NCBI RefSeq assembly: GCF_011050415.1
Contig: NZ_DRFS01000024.1
Location: 310,001 to 374,000, forward strand
From: Halomonas sp.
GTDB lineage: Bacteria > Pseudomonadota > Gammaproteobacteria > Pseudomonadales > Halomonadaceae
Direction of reading: 5' to 3'
DNA: 64,000 nt
Position numbers and translations under genes: made by a program. Shown piece after piece: positions 55,283 through 64,000 of this stretch (positions within the stretch are counted from its first letter, which is position 1; each line of letters begins with the position of its first letter). A model generated the notes under the pieces. It ran no database searches. It was not told the origin of the DNA and saw only the letters and a program-made list of their open reading frames with translations.

Positions 55283-57339
55283 ATGGCGAAAGACAATCCC
55301 ATACTCCCCTCCCGCGACCGGCTCAATCCCGTAGTTTTCCATGGCAGTGTCGCCGGTATTATTATCTTTTTAGTGCTTACCATGCTGTTCACCGAACAAG
55401 CGGGCGTCTTTTTTGATGCCGGGCTTGCCTGGGTAAGCAAAACCTTTGGCTGGTACTACATGCTGGCTATCGTGGCTTATCTAGTCTTTGTCGTCGCTAT
55501 TGGCATGTCACGTTTTGGCAGCATCCGCTTAGGTCCGGATCACTCACGACCTGAGTTTTCACTACTCTCCTGGTCGGCCATGCTATTTGCCGCGGGTATT
55601 GGTATCGACCTGTTGTTTTTCAGCGTTGCAGAGCCCGTCGCCCACTATTTGGCACCCCCGGATTTAACCCCGGAAAGCCAGGAAGCGATGCGTAATGCCG
55701 TCGTTCAAACCTATCTGCACTGGGGGCTCTCTGGTTGGGGGCTGTACGTGTTGATGGGTATGGCGTTGGCCTACTTTAGCTACCGTCACCGGTTACCGCT
55801 GGCGATTCGTAGTGCGCTCTATCCTATTTTGGGCAAGCGTATACACGGTCCGATCGGTAACGCCGTGGATATTACCGCGGTTATCTCCACCGTATTCGGT
55901 ATCGCCACCAGCCTCGGCATTGGAGTGATGCAGTTGAACTACGGCCTCACCTATATGTTCGATGTGCCGGAAACCCTCACGGTGCAAGTAATCTTGATTG
56001 TTCTGGTCGTTATATTGGCCACCATTTCCGTGGTGACCGGCGTTGAGAAAGGTATTCGCCGCCTCTCTGAGTTCAACATGCTGATAGCGTTGGCACTGAT
56101 GCTGTTTGTACTCTTTTCCGGCTTTCCGGCGATACTCTGGTGCTGTTGGATAAAGTGGTTAACAACGCCGGTGACTACCTCTCAGGCTTTGTCGGTGCTA
56201 GCTTCGACACCTACGCCTTTGCCGGTGAAGAGGCTCAAGAGTGGAAAATGTGGTGGACGATCTTCTTCTGGGGCTGGTGGATTGCCTGGACTCCTTTCGT
56301 AGGTCTGTTTCTGGCGCGAATCTCCCGTGGCCGCACTATTCGTGAGTTCGTCGCAGGCGCCTTGTTTATTCCGCTGGCCTTTATGATGGTATGGATGTCG
56401 GTGTTCGGTAACAGCGGCATTGAACTGGTTGCCAATCAAGGTGTTACTGAGCTGGGCGAGCAGGCGCTTAATACGCCACAAACTACCCTGTATACGCTGC
56501 TCGAGTACTACCCCTATGTGGGCATTACGGCAGCCGTGGTAACCGTATTAGGCATTGTATTCTTTATTACTTCTGCGGATTCTGGTGCACTGGTTCTGGC
56601 CAACTTCACTTCTATTTTAAGCGATGTAAACCACGATGCGCCGGTGAAACTGCGCATATTCTGGTCGGCGTTGATCGGCTTGATCACCATTGCCTTGCTG
56701 ATGGCCGGTGGGCTTGCGGCGCTTCAGAGTGCTGTGGTGATTACCGCACTGCCCTTCTCGCTGGTTATTTTTGCTGTCATGGTGGGCATGTATAAAGCGC
56801 TGAAACTTGAAGGTCGCAAGGCCGATGCTCGGCGTATGATCGCCGGCAGCGCCCCCGGCGGTGATTGGAAAGAGCGCCTGGATCGCGCGCTGGATACCTC
56901 TAATCGCGCTGGTGCTGCGGCCACCATTGAGCATGCTATACGTCCGGCAATGACCCAGTTTGCCCAAGAGCTTGAAAGCCGCGGCCAAACCGCCAATGTC
57001 ACCGAAGAGCACGTTGAGGGTGAGTCATTGCCTAACTTAATGCTTCAGGTCGATTTCGGCGAAGCCACTAGCTTTGTTTACCAGGTGTGCCCGCACCGTA
57101 TGCGTACGCCTAGCTTTATCCCCGCCGATGATGACTTCTACGTTCGTCTGGACGTTTACATGGCTGAAGGCGGTCAGGATAAAGATCTTAATGGCTACAC
57201 CCGTGGGCAGGTAATTGGCGATTTGGTGGCCGAGTATGAACGTCACCTTCACTTCCTCACACTGGCTGGTGAGCAAATGGGCCATGTTCAAGCCATGCCC
57301 GGCACTATCGGTGAACCGCCGGAAGATTCTCAGATGTAA
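55283..57339 (+). pseudogene. betT: BCCT-family choline/betaine transporter BetT, frameshifted
   Basis: Energises uptake of choline (or betaine) for osmoprotection. The frame starts at ATG 55283 (MAKDNPILPSRDRLNPVVFH) with an AGGAGCC site and matches BetT through FVLFSG. It then breaks: the rest of the family sequence (DTLVLLDKVVNNAGDYLSGF, the aromatic WWTIFFWGWWIAWTPFVGLF box, ITSADSGALVLANF and the long hydrophilic C-tail) continues in the -1 frame to TAA 57339. The cause is a second copy of TTTCCGGC at 56123-56130. Without it the product would be 682 residues, close to E. coli BetT (677). As it stands, translation would give a non-functional N-terminal part ending near 56302. The downstream frame could start from a GTG at 56140 but has no good ribosome site. 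Confidence 0.88.
56115..56130 (+). repeat. 8-bp tandem duplication TTTCCGGC x2 breaking betT
   Basis: TTTCCGGC occurs twice in a row, 56115-56122 and 56123-56130. Removing one copy joins FVLFSG to DTLVLLDKVV in one frame, as expected from BetT relatives (FVLFMGDT). Confidence 0.9.
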
Positions 57340-57365
57340 CGGCGTTAGCATTTAAACCAAAAGAC

Positions 57366-57394
57366 AAATCCCGACCTGAGTGCCGGGATTTTTT
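57366..57394 (+). terminator. Intrinsic terminator after betT
   Basis: An 8-bp stem (AAATCCCG / CGGGATTT) with a 10-nt loop, followed by a T-run (TTTTTT in all). It sits 27 nt after the betT stop. Confidence 0.85.
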
Positions 57395-57491
57395 GTGCGG
57401 CAACGCCTCCCCGACTAACGCCTTGTTGTGCAAATTTCAGCGCAGGAGTAGCGTAATGGCTTGTTTTCCCTATTTATAGGAGGCTGGCCGT

Positions 57492-59228
57492 ATGTCCCGC
57501 GCCCACCGTTCTTCGGGTTACGTTTTCCCGCTGCCTGGCAGCGCATTAGTAAGCGCTTGGCGTGAAGGGTATACACTGGCCAAATTAAAGCGCGATGTAA
57601 TGGCGGGGCTGACGATTGGCGTGGTAGCGGTGCCGCTTTCTATGGCGCTGGCGATAGCCACCGGAGTACCGCCCCAACACGGCCTTTACACTGCTATCGT
57701 AGCAGGTGCAGTGATCGCCTTAACCGGCGGCTCGCGGTTTAATATATCCGGTCCCACTGCTGCGTTTGTGGTCATTCTATTTCCCATTGTGGCCAACCAT
57801 GGCCTGGGCGGGCTGCTGATTGCCACACTGATGGCCGGTGCTATTTTGGTGGCGCTGGGGCTTTCGCGGCTGGGAAGTCTGATTCAGTATGTGCCTTACC
57901 CGGTTATTCTCGGCTTTACCGCGGGTATCGGTGTGGTAATCGCACTGCTACAACTGCCTGACTTTCTCGGTTTGGCCGGGGTGCAATTAGGCGATAGCAC
58001 CCTGCATAACCTGATGCTAATTGGCCAAGCATTGCCGAGCCTGTCGCTTGCAGAAGTCAGTGTTGGGCTTGTTACCTTAGCGTCGTTATTAGTCTGGCCT
58101 CGTTTAAAAACCCCCATTCCTGCCCCGTTAGTAGGCTTGGCAGTGGGCACCCTGGCCGCCACGCTGCTGCTCTTGAGTGGTATTGAAGTAGATACCATTG
58201 CCTCGCGGTTTAGCTGGGAGTTCGAGGGCGAGAGCGGCAGTGGCATTCCGCCCTTCGCGCCCAGCTTTACCGCACCGTGGAACTTTCCAGGCGCGGATGG
58301 CACACCGCTTGAGATTAACTTTGCACTCATTCAGGCACTGCTTGGCCCGGCGTTAGCCATTGCGCTATTGGCAGCAATTGAGTCGCTGCTGTGTGCCGTG
58401 GTGGCGGACGGTTTAACCCGCACCCGCCATGATCCTAACGCCGAGCTGATTGGCCAGGGGCTGGGCAATTTAGTGGTGCCCTTCTTTGGTGGCATTACTG
58501 CAACGGCAGCCCTGGCCCGCACCGCCACTAATATCAAAAGCGGGGCTTTTTCGCCTATCGCTGCGGTGGTGCACTCGCTGGTGGTACTGCTTGCCGTGGT
58601 CGCGCTAGCGGGGGTGCTGGGTTATGTACCTATGGCGGCCCTGGCGGCACTGCTATTTATCATCGCCTGGAACATGAGCGAGGCGCGCCACTTTGTACAT
58701 ACACTCAAAAGTGCCCCCGTCAGCGATGTTTCAGTGCTGGTGATCTGTTTTGCACTAACAGTGATTTTCGATATGGTGATCGCGGTGGCCGTGGGCATTG
58801 GCCTGGCCGCCGCGCTATTTATTCGCCGTATGGCACAGTTGACCAATACTCAACGCCTGGCTGCACCCGACAATGGCGAAAACTTTCCGCCAGAAGTGGC
58901 ACTTTATAAAATCAGCGGCCCGCTGTTTTTCGGCGCAGCAGAAAAGGCCATAGCCACACTAAGGGTGATTGATCACAGCGTACGGATTGTCGTGCTGGAT
59001 ATGCGCGATGTACCTAGCCTGGATACCACCGCCATAGTGGCGCTGGATACACTGCGTCGGGAGCTGGGCGAGCAAGGAGTTGGCGTTATATTTGTTGGGC
59101 TGCCGGCACGTATGGCGCTAAAAATAAAGCGCGCTGGCATTAAGCGCGAAGTAGGGACATTAGCGGTCGTCAGCAACCTTGCCCACGCCGAGCGCATGGT
59201 ACTCCGCTGGTTGGGTGATAGCAGATAG
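57492..59228 (+). CDS. dauA: SulP-family transporter (DauA-like)
   Basis: A 578-residue inner-membrane carrier. The transport domain contains MAGLTIGVVAVPLSMALAIA, NISGPTAAFVVILFPIVANH and ELIGQGLGNLVVPFFGGITA, followed by a C-terminal STAS domain (VALYKISGPLFFGAAEKAI; VVLDMRDVPSLDTTAIVALD). E. coli DauA (YchM) carries C4-dicarboxylates such as succinate and aspartate; other SulP members carry sulfate or bicarbonate, so the substrate is not settled. AGGAGG precedes the ATG by eight bases. Confidence 0.85.
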   Translation: MSRAHRSSGYVFPLPGSALVSAWREGYTLAKLKRDVMAGLTIGVVAVPLSMALAIATGVPPQHGLYTAIVAGAVIALTGGSRFNISGPTAAFVVILFPIVANHGLGGLLIATLMAGAILVALGLSRLGSLIQYVPYPVILGFTAGIGVVIALLQLPDFLGLAGVQLGDSTLHNLMLIGQALPSLSLAEVSVGLVTLASLLVWPRLKTPIPAPLVGLAVGTLAATLLLLSGIEVDTIASRFSWEFEGESGSGIPPFAPSFTAPWNFPGADGTPLEINFALIQALLGPALAIALLAAIESLLCAVVADGLTRTRHDPNAELIGQGLGNLVVPFFGGITATAALARTATNIKSGAFSPIAAVVHSLVVLLAVVALAGVLGYVPMAALAALLFIIAWNMSEARHFVHTLKSAPVSDVSVLVICFALTVIFDMVIAVAVGIGLAAALFIRRMAQLTNTQRLAAPDNGENFPPEVALYKISGPLFFGAAEKAIATLRVIDHSVRIVVLDMRDVPSLDTTAIVALDTLRRELGEQGVGVIFVGLPARMALKIKRAGIKREVGTLAVVSNLAHAERMVLRWLGDSR

Positions 59229-59262
59229 GGAGTGGGATAGTGTGAAATTCATGGGTAAAATT

Positions 59263-59287
59263 AAAAAAGGGGAAGTCGCCTTCCCCT
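59263..59287 (-). terminator. Intrinsic terminator for adhP
   Basis: An 8-bp stem (AGGGGAAG / CTTCCCCT) with a 4-nt loop; on the minus strand it is followed by TTTTTT and A/T-rich sequence, 24 nt after the adhP stop. Read on the plus strand it may also help stop sulP transcripts. Confidence 0.88.
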
Positions 59288-59311
59288 GATGGAACACTAG
59301 CCAGACATTCG

Positions 59312-60340
59312 CTAGCTAGCCATATCAAGCACGATACGGCCCTCTATCTTGCCATCAATCATACGCTGGAAAATGTCATTAATATTGTCCAGCTTATCGG
59401 TCGCCACAGTTGCCTTAACTTTGCCTTCAGCGGCAAAATCCAGCGCTTCCTGCAAGTCGCTGCGTGTACCTACGATAGAGCCACGAATGGTAATACCGTT
59501 GAGTACCGTGCTGAAAATTGGCAGCGGGAAGTCCCCTGGCGGTAAGCCATTAAGTACCAGTGTCCCGCCACGACGCAGCATGTTCTGGGCTTGATCAAAC
59601 GCCTTTGGCGATACCGCAGTGACCAATGCGCCATGGGCGCCGCCAATCATCTTTTTCAGGTAGGTCGCAGGGTCAGTTTTCATGGCGTTAACGGTCACCG
59701 TGGCACCTAATCGCTCGGCCAGGGCTAATTTGCCATCGTCAATATCGACGGCAGCAACGTTGAGGCCCATAGCTTTTGCGTATTGCACGGCCATGTGACC
59801 TAAGCCACCAATACCCGAAATCACCACCCACTGGCCGGGGCGGGTATCGGTCATCTTCAAGCCTTTATAAACCGTTACCCCTGCGCATAGTACTGGGGCG
59901 ATTTCGACAAAATCAACGGCATCCGGCAGGCGTCCGACATAGCCCGCATCCGCCAAGGTGTAGTCGGCAAAGCCGCCGTTAACGCTGTAGCCGGTATTTT
60001 GCTGGGACTCGCAAAGCGTCTCCCAACCGCCCAAGCAGTGCTCGCAGTAGCCGCAGGCCGAGTAGAGCCAGGGCACGCCAATGCGATCGCCCTCTTTGAC
60101 ATGGGAAACACCTTCACCCACCGCCACGATATGCCCAACGCCTTCGTGCCCGGGAATAAACGGTGGCGAGGGTTTTACCGGCCAATCGCCGTGGGCAGCG
60201 TGTAAATCGGTATGGCAAACCCCAGAGGCCGCCACTTTCATCAACACTTCCCCCTGCTTAGGGCGGGGCACATCGACTTCTTCTATGACCAACGGCTGGC
60301 CAAACTCACGAACCACCGCCGCGCGCATTGTGCTATCCAT
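59312..60340 (-). CDS. adhP: Zinc-dependent alcohol dehydrogenase AdhP
   Basis: NAD-dependent, zinc MDR alcohol dehydrogenase of 342 residues. The catalytic zinc ligands are in [14 protein letters not shown] and [10 protein letters not shown], and the structural zinc cysteines in [15 protein letters not shown]. The cofactor loop [16 protein letters not shown] follows. It should oxidise ethanol or other primary alcohols to aldehydes, or work in reverse. ATG 60340 has TAGGAG upstream. It lies downstream of exaC with a terminator in between, so it is separately transcribed. Confidence 0.92.
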   Translation of the reverse strand: MDSTMRAAVVREFGQPLVIEEVDVPRPKQGEVLMKVAASGVCHTDLHAAHGDWPVKPSPPFIPGHEGVGHIVAVGEGVSHVKEGDRIGVPWLYSACGYCEHCLGGWETLCESQQNTGYSVNGGFADYTLADAGYVGRLPDAVDFVEIAPVLCAGVTVYKGLKMTDTRPGQWVVISGIGGLGHMAVQYAKAMGLNVAAVDIDDGKLALAERLGATVTVNAMKTDPATYLKKMIGGAHGALVTAVSPKAFDQAQNMLRRGGTLVLNGLPPGDFPLPIFSTVLNGITIRGSIVGTRSDLQEALDFAAEGKVKATVATDKLDNINDIFQRMIDGKIEGRIVLDMAS

Positions 60341-60417
60341 GATGCAACTCCTAATTGTTTTCGATACGGCCATTTAAGAACGGCTCTTATCGGTAGAGTC
60401 AGCGTCAGGGGGACTGA

Positions 60418-60445
60418 CAAAACCGCCCGTTGGTTACCGGGCGGT
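60418..60445 (-). terminator. Intrinsic terminator after exaC
   Basis: An 8-bp stem (ACCGCCCG / CGGGCGGT) with an 8-nt loop, followed on the minus strand by TTTTG, 16 nt after the exaC stop. It separates exaC from adhP. Confidence 0.82.
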
Positions 60446-60461
60446 ATGGCTAGCAGAGCGT

Positions 60462-61982
60462 TTAGAAGAAGCCCAGCGGGTTGATATCGTAGCTAATCAG
60501 CAGGTTCTTGGTTTGCTGGTAGTGCTCAAGCGCCACTTTGTGAGTCTCACGACCAACGCCGGATTTTTTATAGCCACCGAAGGCTGCGTGAGCGGGATAC
60601 TGGTGGTAGCAGTTGGTCCAAACACGACCGGCTTGAATGCCACGGCCCATGCGGAAAGCAACGTTAATATCGCGGCTCCACACGCCTGCACCCAGGCCAA
60701 ACTCGGTGTCGTTGGCAATCGCCAGTGCTTCTTCCTCATCTTTGAAGGTAGTGACCGCGACCACCGGGCCAAAGATCTCTTCCTGGAAGACACGCATCTG
60801 GTTGTTACCCTTTAGCAGCGTGGGCTGAATGTAGTAACCGCTGTTGAGACTATCGTCCATGGTCTCTTTATTACCGCCGGTAAGGAATTCGGCACCTTCA
60901 TCCCGGGCGATATCCATGTACGACATGATCTTGTCGAACTGCTCTTGAGAGGCCTGTGCACCCACTTGCACATCAGTATCCAGCGGGTTACCGCGTTTGA
61001 TGGTTTTGGTGCGTTCAATGACCTTGGCCATGAACTCGTCGTACATGCTTTCCTGTATCAGCGCACGGGACGGACAGGTACATACTTCGCCCTGGTTAAA
61101 GAATGCCAGTACCAGGCCCTCTACCGCTTTATCGATAAACGTCGGTTCCGCATTCATGATATCGGCAAAGTAGATATTGGGAGACTTACCGCCTAATTCC
61201 ACAGTGGAAGGTATAATGTTTTCCGCCGCGCATTTGAGAATATGTGCGCCTACCGGGGTGGAGCCGGTGAAGGCAATCTTGGCAATGCGCTTGCTACTGG
61301 CGAGCGCCTGACCGGCTTCGGCACCAAAGCCATTAACAATATTGACGACACCAGCGGGCAGCAAATCACCAATTAACTTGATGAGTACCAGCACGGAGGC
61401 TGGAGTTTGCTCGGCAGGTTTAAGTACCACGCAGTTACCGGCGGCAAGCGCGGGCGCTAGCTTCCAGACGGCCATCAGAATCGGGAAGTTCCAGGGAATG
61501 ATCTGACCCACCACGCCCAGCGGTTCGTGGAAGTGATAAGAGACAGTGTTGGCGTCGATATCCGCGGCAGTGCCTTCTTGGGAGCGCAAACAACCCGCAA
61601 AATAGCGGAAGTGATCAATAGCTAGCGGAATATCAGCATTGAGGGTTTCACGTACCGCTTTACCGTTATCCCAGGTTTCAGCTACCGCAAGCATTTCTAG
61701 ATTCTGCTCAATACGATCGGCGATTTTTAGCAGGATATTGCTGCGCTCTTGTACCGAGGTTTTACCCCAGGCAGGAGCCGCTTTATGGGCTGCATCCAGC
61801 GCTTTCTCGATATCTTCTGCCGTAGATCGGGGGATTTCGCAAAAAACGCGACCATTCACGGGGCTAATATTATCAAAGTACTGACCCTTCACCGGGGCAA
61901 CAAACCCGCCGCCGATGTAGTTTCCATAGCGTTTTTCAAATGACACCACTGAACCGGTATCACCAGGGTTGGCGTAGATCAT
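60462..61982 (-). CDS. exaC: NAD-dependent aldehyde dehydrogenase (ExaC/AldB-like)
   Basis: A 506-residue aldehyde dehydrogenase, the length of Pseudomonas ExaC, expected to oxidise acetaldehyde (from ethanol) to acetate. Motifs: [32 protein letters not shown] with the base Glu, and [19 protein letters not shown], which holds the catalytic Cys with a neighbouring Cys typical of this group. ATG 61982 has AGGAG eight bases upstream; an open frame 21 codons longer is unsupported. It diverges from the LuxR-type regulator, which may control it as AgmR/ErbR does in pseudomonads. Confidence 0.9.
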   Translation of the reverse strand: MIYANPGDTGSVVSFEKRYGNYIGGGFVAPVKGQYFDNISPVNGRVFCEIPRSTAEDIEKALDAAHKAAPAWGKTSVQERSNILLKIADRIEQNLEMLAVAETWDNGKAVRETLNADIPLAIDHFRYFAGCLRSQEGTAADIDANTVSYHFHEPLGVVGQIIPWNFPILMAVWKLAPALAAGNCVVLKPAEQTPASVLVLIKLIGDLLPAGVVNIVNGFGAEAGQALASSKRIAKIAFTGSTPVGAHILKCAAENIIPSTVELGGKSPNIYFADIMNAEPTFIDKAVEGLVLAFFNQGEVCTCPSRALIQESMYDEFMAKVIERTKTIKRGNPLDTDVQVGAQASQEQFDKIMSYMDIARDEGAEFLTGGNKETMDDSLNSGYYIQPTLLKGNNQMRVFQEEIFGPVVAVTTFKDEEEALAIANDTEFGLGAGVWSRDINVAFRMGRGIQAGRVWTNCYHQYPAHAAFGGYKKSGVGRETHKVALEHYQQTKNLLISYDINPLGFF

Positions 61983-62098
61983 TGTAAAGCTCCTGAGTAT
62001 TATGATTATTAAAGGTGCTTTGACAGTGTTGTTCAGTAAACTCAATGGCGATATAGCCCGATGGCAGGATTAGCCCTCATCCCTTGGTAGGAGACGCC

Positions 62099-62770
62099 AT
62101 GTATTCCTTGTTGGTGGCAGATGACCATCCGCTGTTCCGCGACGCGCTACAAGCCGTGATTAGCAGTGGCCTAGCCGACAGCCAGCTATTGGAAGCGGAT
62201 AGCCTTGGCGAAGCGATAAAACTTATTGAGCAGCATGAAGGATTAGATTTACTGCTACTGGATTTAAGCTTGCCAGATGCAGAGGGGCTTGAAGGGCTCA
62301 CCACACTGAGGGAGACATTTCCCTGGCTACCGGTGGCGATTGTGTCTGCTAATCAAGAGCGCCAACTGGTGTTGGATGCCATTACCTTAGGCGCTGTAGG
62401 CTATATTCCTAAATCGACGCCACGCGAAACATTAATCGCCGCGCTGACGCAGATGCTTGAAGGCCAGCTCTATCTGCCCCCCGATGTTATGCGTCGCCCT
62501 GCTCCTCGGACAGCTTCAGCACCACCCGCCACCACGTCAACCAGCGAACGCTTAGCGCGTTTAACCGATAAACAGCTGATGGTGCTGGGCTGCATGGCGA
62601 AAGGCATGTCCAACAAGCATATTGCCCGGGAATTATTGATTGCTGAAACTACCGTCAAAACCCATGTTTCCGCTATCCTGCGTAAATTAAACGCCACCAG
62701 CCGGGTCCATGCGATCGTCATTGCAGGAGAGGAAGATTTAAGCTTTCATCGCGCTAATCGCGCACGCTAA
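62099..62770 (+). CDS. LuxR/NarL-family response regulator (ErbR/AgmR-like)
   Basis: A 223-residue regulator: the receiver has the acidic pocket VADDHPLFRDAL, Asp55 (LLLLDLSLPDAEGLEGL) and Lys in YIPKSTPRE; the C-terminal helix-turn-helix is LTDKQLMVLGCMAKGMSNKH and AETTVKTHVSAILRKL. Such regulators control alcohol oxidation genes next to exaC in pseudomonads. ATG 62099 with TAGGAG is preferred over a GTG five codons upstream. It overlaps the convergent hybrid kinase by four bases. Confidence 0.9.
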   Translation: MYSLLVADDHPLFRDALQAVISSGLADSQLLEADSLGEAIKLIEQHEGLDLLLLDLSLPDAEGLEGLTTLRETFPWLPVAIVSANQERQLVLDAITLGAVGYIPKSTPRETLIAALTQMLEGQLYLPPDVMRRPAPRTASAPPATTSTSERLARLTDKQLMVLGCMAKGMSNKHIARELLIAETTVKTHVSAILRKLNATSRVHAIVIAGEEDLSFHRANRAR

Positions 62771-64000
62771 TACTTACTGAGCAGGTTGCCGAGTAGCATT
62801 CTCAGCCGCAGCGGCTTTAACGGTTTAAGCAAACAGTGCATACCCGCTTCACGGGTCGCGCGCTTAATTTCCGCCTCATGGTTAGCAGTGATCACGACTG
62901 CCGCCAGACCGGGGTGGCGCCGTTGCAGGCGTGCCGCCAAATCAATACCGGTTTCACGATGCTCGCCCAAGTGATAATCCACCAGCAATACCGCCGGCTG
63001 TTCTCCATCACTGGCGGCCTCTAAAGCGCTTACTGTGGCGGCCGCGCGAACACGGCAGCCCCAACTACTCAGCAGCGCCTGCATACCCTCGATAATTGCC
63101 AGGTCATCATCAATCACCCATACCACGCAGCCGTGAAGCGGGTCAGGCGCCTCTTCAACCATTAGCGGGTAGCGTTTGCCTGCTAGGCTCGGCATCGCGC
63201 TTGGTGCTGCGTAGGGTACGGTGATGGAAAACAGCGCACCCACACCAGGTCGCGAGACAAGTGATATCGGTTGTTCGAGCATGGTGCTGATACGGTCGAC
63301 GATGGCAAGCCCAAGCCCTAAACCGCGGCTATGGGCGCTGTTTGGCTGGTTAGCACGACGAAACTCCAAAAAAATCGCTTTACGCTGCTGCTCAGGAATA
63401 CCAGGGCCGGTGTCGCCTACCATAATTTCTAGCCCTTCCTTGCGGCGTCGGCAGCCCAGCAGCACCCTGCCATGCTCGGTATAGCGCACCGCGTTACTTA
63501 AGAAGTTACGGATCACCCGCGCCAGCAGCGCCAAATCAGACTCGACTACTGCGCTTGAAGGCACGTAGTGCAGTACCAAACCACGTACGCTGGCCACTTG
63601 GCGATACTCTTCGGCTAAAGCATCAAGCAGTGTACTTACCGCAAAGGGGGCTTTATCAGGCTGGAGCACGCCTGCGTCCAAGCGCGAGATATCCACCAGC
63701 GTACCTATAAGACCCTCAACGTCTTTCAGTGAGCGCCCGATATGGCCGACTAGCATTTGCGAGGAGTCAGGGAGAGCGTGGGTTTCTAAAGCACTGGCGA
63801 ATAGTCTTGCGGCGTTAAGTGGCTGAAGCAGATCATGGCTGACCGCCGCCAAGAATTTCGTTTTGGATAGATTGGCGGCTTCGGCTTCCGCTTTCGCCGC
63901 CAATAAGCGCGTATTCACCTGCCCTAACTCATCTAACGCGCGGTGCAGCGCTTCGGTGCGCTCTCGCACCTGCTCGGCTAACAGAACCGAGCGTTCGAAT
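62767..64000 (-). CDS. Hybrid sensor histidine kinase, partial (N-terminus off the window)
   Basis: About 411 C-terminal residues are present; the frame is open to base 64000 and enters in phase from outside. From the N-side: a coiled-coil linker (QVRERTEALHRALDELGQVN), HisKA with the His in LAAVSHDLLQPLNAARLFAS, a catalytic ATPase domain (FLSNAVRYTEHGRVL, GDTGPGIPEQQRKAI, RGLGLGLAIVDRIS), then a receiver domain with its phospho-Asp in VLLVDYHLGEHRETGIDLAA. This class (NahK/ErcS'-like) usually has PAS sensors upstream. It probably phosphorylates the adjacent LuxR regulator; no membrane segment is visible in this part. Confidence 0.9.
   Translation of the reverse strand, partial: FERSVLLAEQVRERTEALHRALDELGQVNTRLLAAKAEAEAANLSKTKFLAAVSHDLLQPLNAARLFASALETHALPDSSQMLVGHIGRSLKDVEGLIGTLVDISRLDAGVLQPDKAPFAVSTLLDALAEEYRQVASVRGLVLHYVPSSAVVESDLALLARVIRNFLSNAVRYTEHGRVLLGCRRRKEGLEIMVGDTGPGIPEQQRKAIFLEFRRANQPNSAHSRGLGLGLAIVDRISTMLEQPISLVSRPGVGALFSITVPYAAPSAMPSLAGKRYPLMVEEAPDPLHGCVVWVIDDDLAIIEGMQALLSSWGCRVRAAATVSALEAASDGEQPAVLLVDYHLGEHRETGIDLAARLQRRHPGLAAVVITANHEAEIKRATREAGMHCLLKPLKPLRLRMLLGNLLSKY

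Noticed and set aside
56100..56150. Programmed -1 ribosomal frameshifting in betT
   Set aside because: There is no slippery heptamer of the X XXY YYZ type, and a tandem duplication of TTTCCGGC explains the shift exactly. Relatives are expected to have one uninterrupted frame.

Overview
The window looks like chromosomal DNA of a moderately halophilic gammaproteobacterium, most likely Halomonas or a close relative. The inference rests on a full ectoine-degradation set (doeA-doeB-doeX-doeC-doeD), a BetT-type osmolyte transporter, tripartite tricarboxylate transport and efflux genes of proteobacterial type, and moderately high GC with ordinary Shine-Dalgarno sites. I see no rRNA, tRNA, CRISPR array, insertion sequence, integrase or phage gene. 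Most of the DNA is tightly packed metabolic, transport and regulatory genes.

Layout. 1-5748 (minus): ectoine catabolism, with doeD cut by the left edge. 5974-6981 (minus): a type IB topoisomerase. 7148-9827 (plus): GhrA-like reductase, an exported protein of unknown function and a LysO-type exporter. 9828-10330: an AT-rich gap. 10331-29343 (plus): one long block, glgA-treZ-malQ-treY-DUF2934-glgX-glgE-treS/mak-glgB, with several 4-8 nt overlaps, closed by a hairpin. It encodes both making trehalose from glucan (TreY/TreZ) and returning trehalose to glucan (TreS-maltokinase, GlgE, GlgB), plus debranching (GlgX), disproportionation (MalQ) and glycogen synthase (GlgA). No glgC, otsAB or glgP lies in the window. 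29541-33374: SpmA/SpmB-like fusion, EamA transporter, and a lower-GC MerR/DUF2798/hydrolase group. 33451-40553: OsmC-YcaO fusion, two TetR regulators, an orphan FabF-like synthase, a fluoroacetate-dehalogenase-like hydrolase and an MDR oxidoreductase.

40758-53424: an RND efflux pair (MFP, permease) runs directly into BaeS/BaeR-like and then TctD/TctE-like two-component systems. These face a convergent tctC-tctB-tctA-abrB transport operon. 53545-55066: a lipoprotein esterase and a Spy/CpxP-like periplasmic protein diverge from a short region holding three alternating half-sites spaced exactly 11 bp apart. 55283-57339: a betT-like transporter gene behind a BetI-like operator. It is broken by a clean 8-bp tandem duplication; deleting one copy restores the family sequence. 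57492-59228: SulP/DauA transporter. 59312-64000: AdhP, ExaC-like aldehyde dehydrogenase, a LuxR response regulator and a hybrid histidine kinase running off the right edge, which looks like an alcohol-oxidation control module.

The most notable items are the self-contained trehalose-glycogen cycle, with an unusual N-terminal extension on GlgA and a charged DUF2934 protein inside the operon; the betT duplication, which may be reversible; and the phased operator at 54583-54610. Names rest on motifs read by eye and family knowledge; no database search was run.
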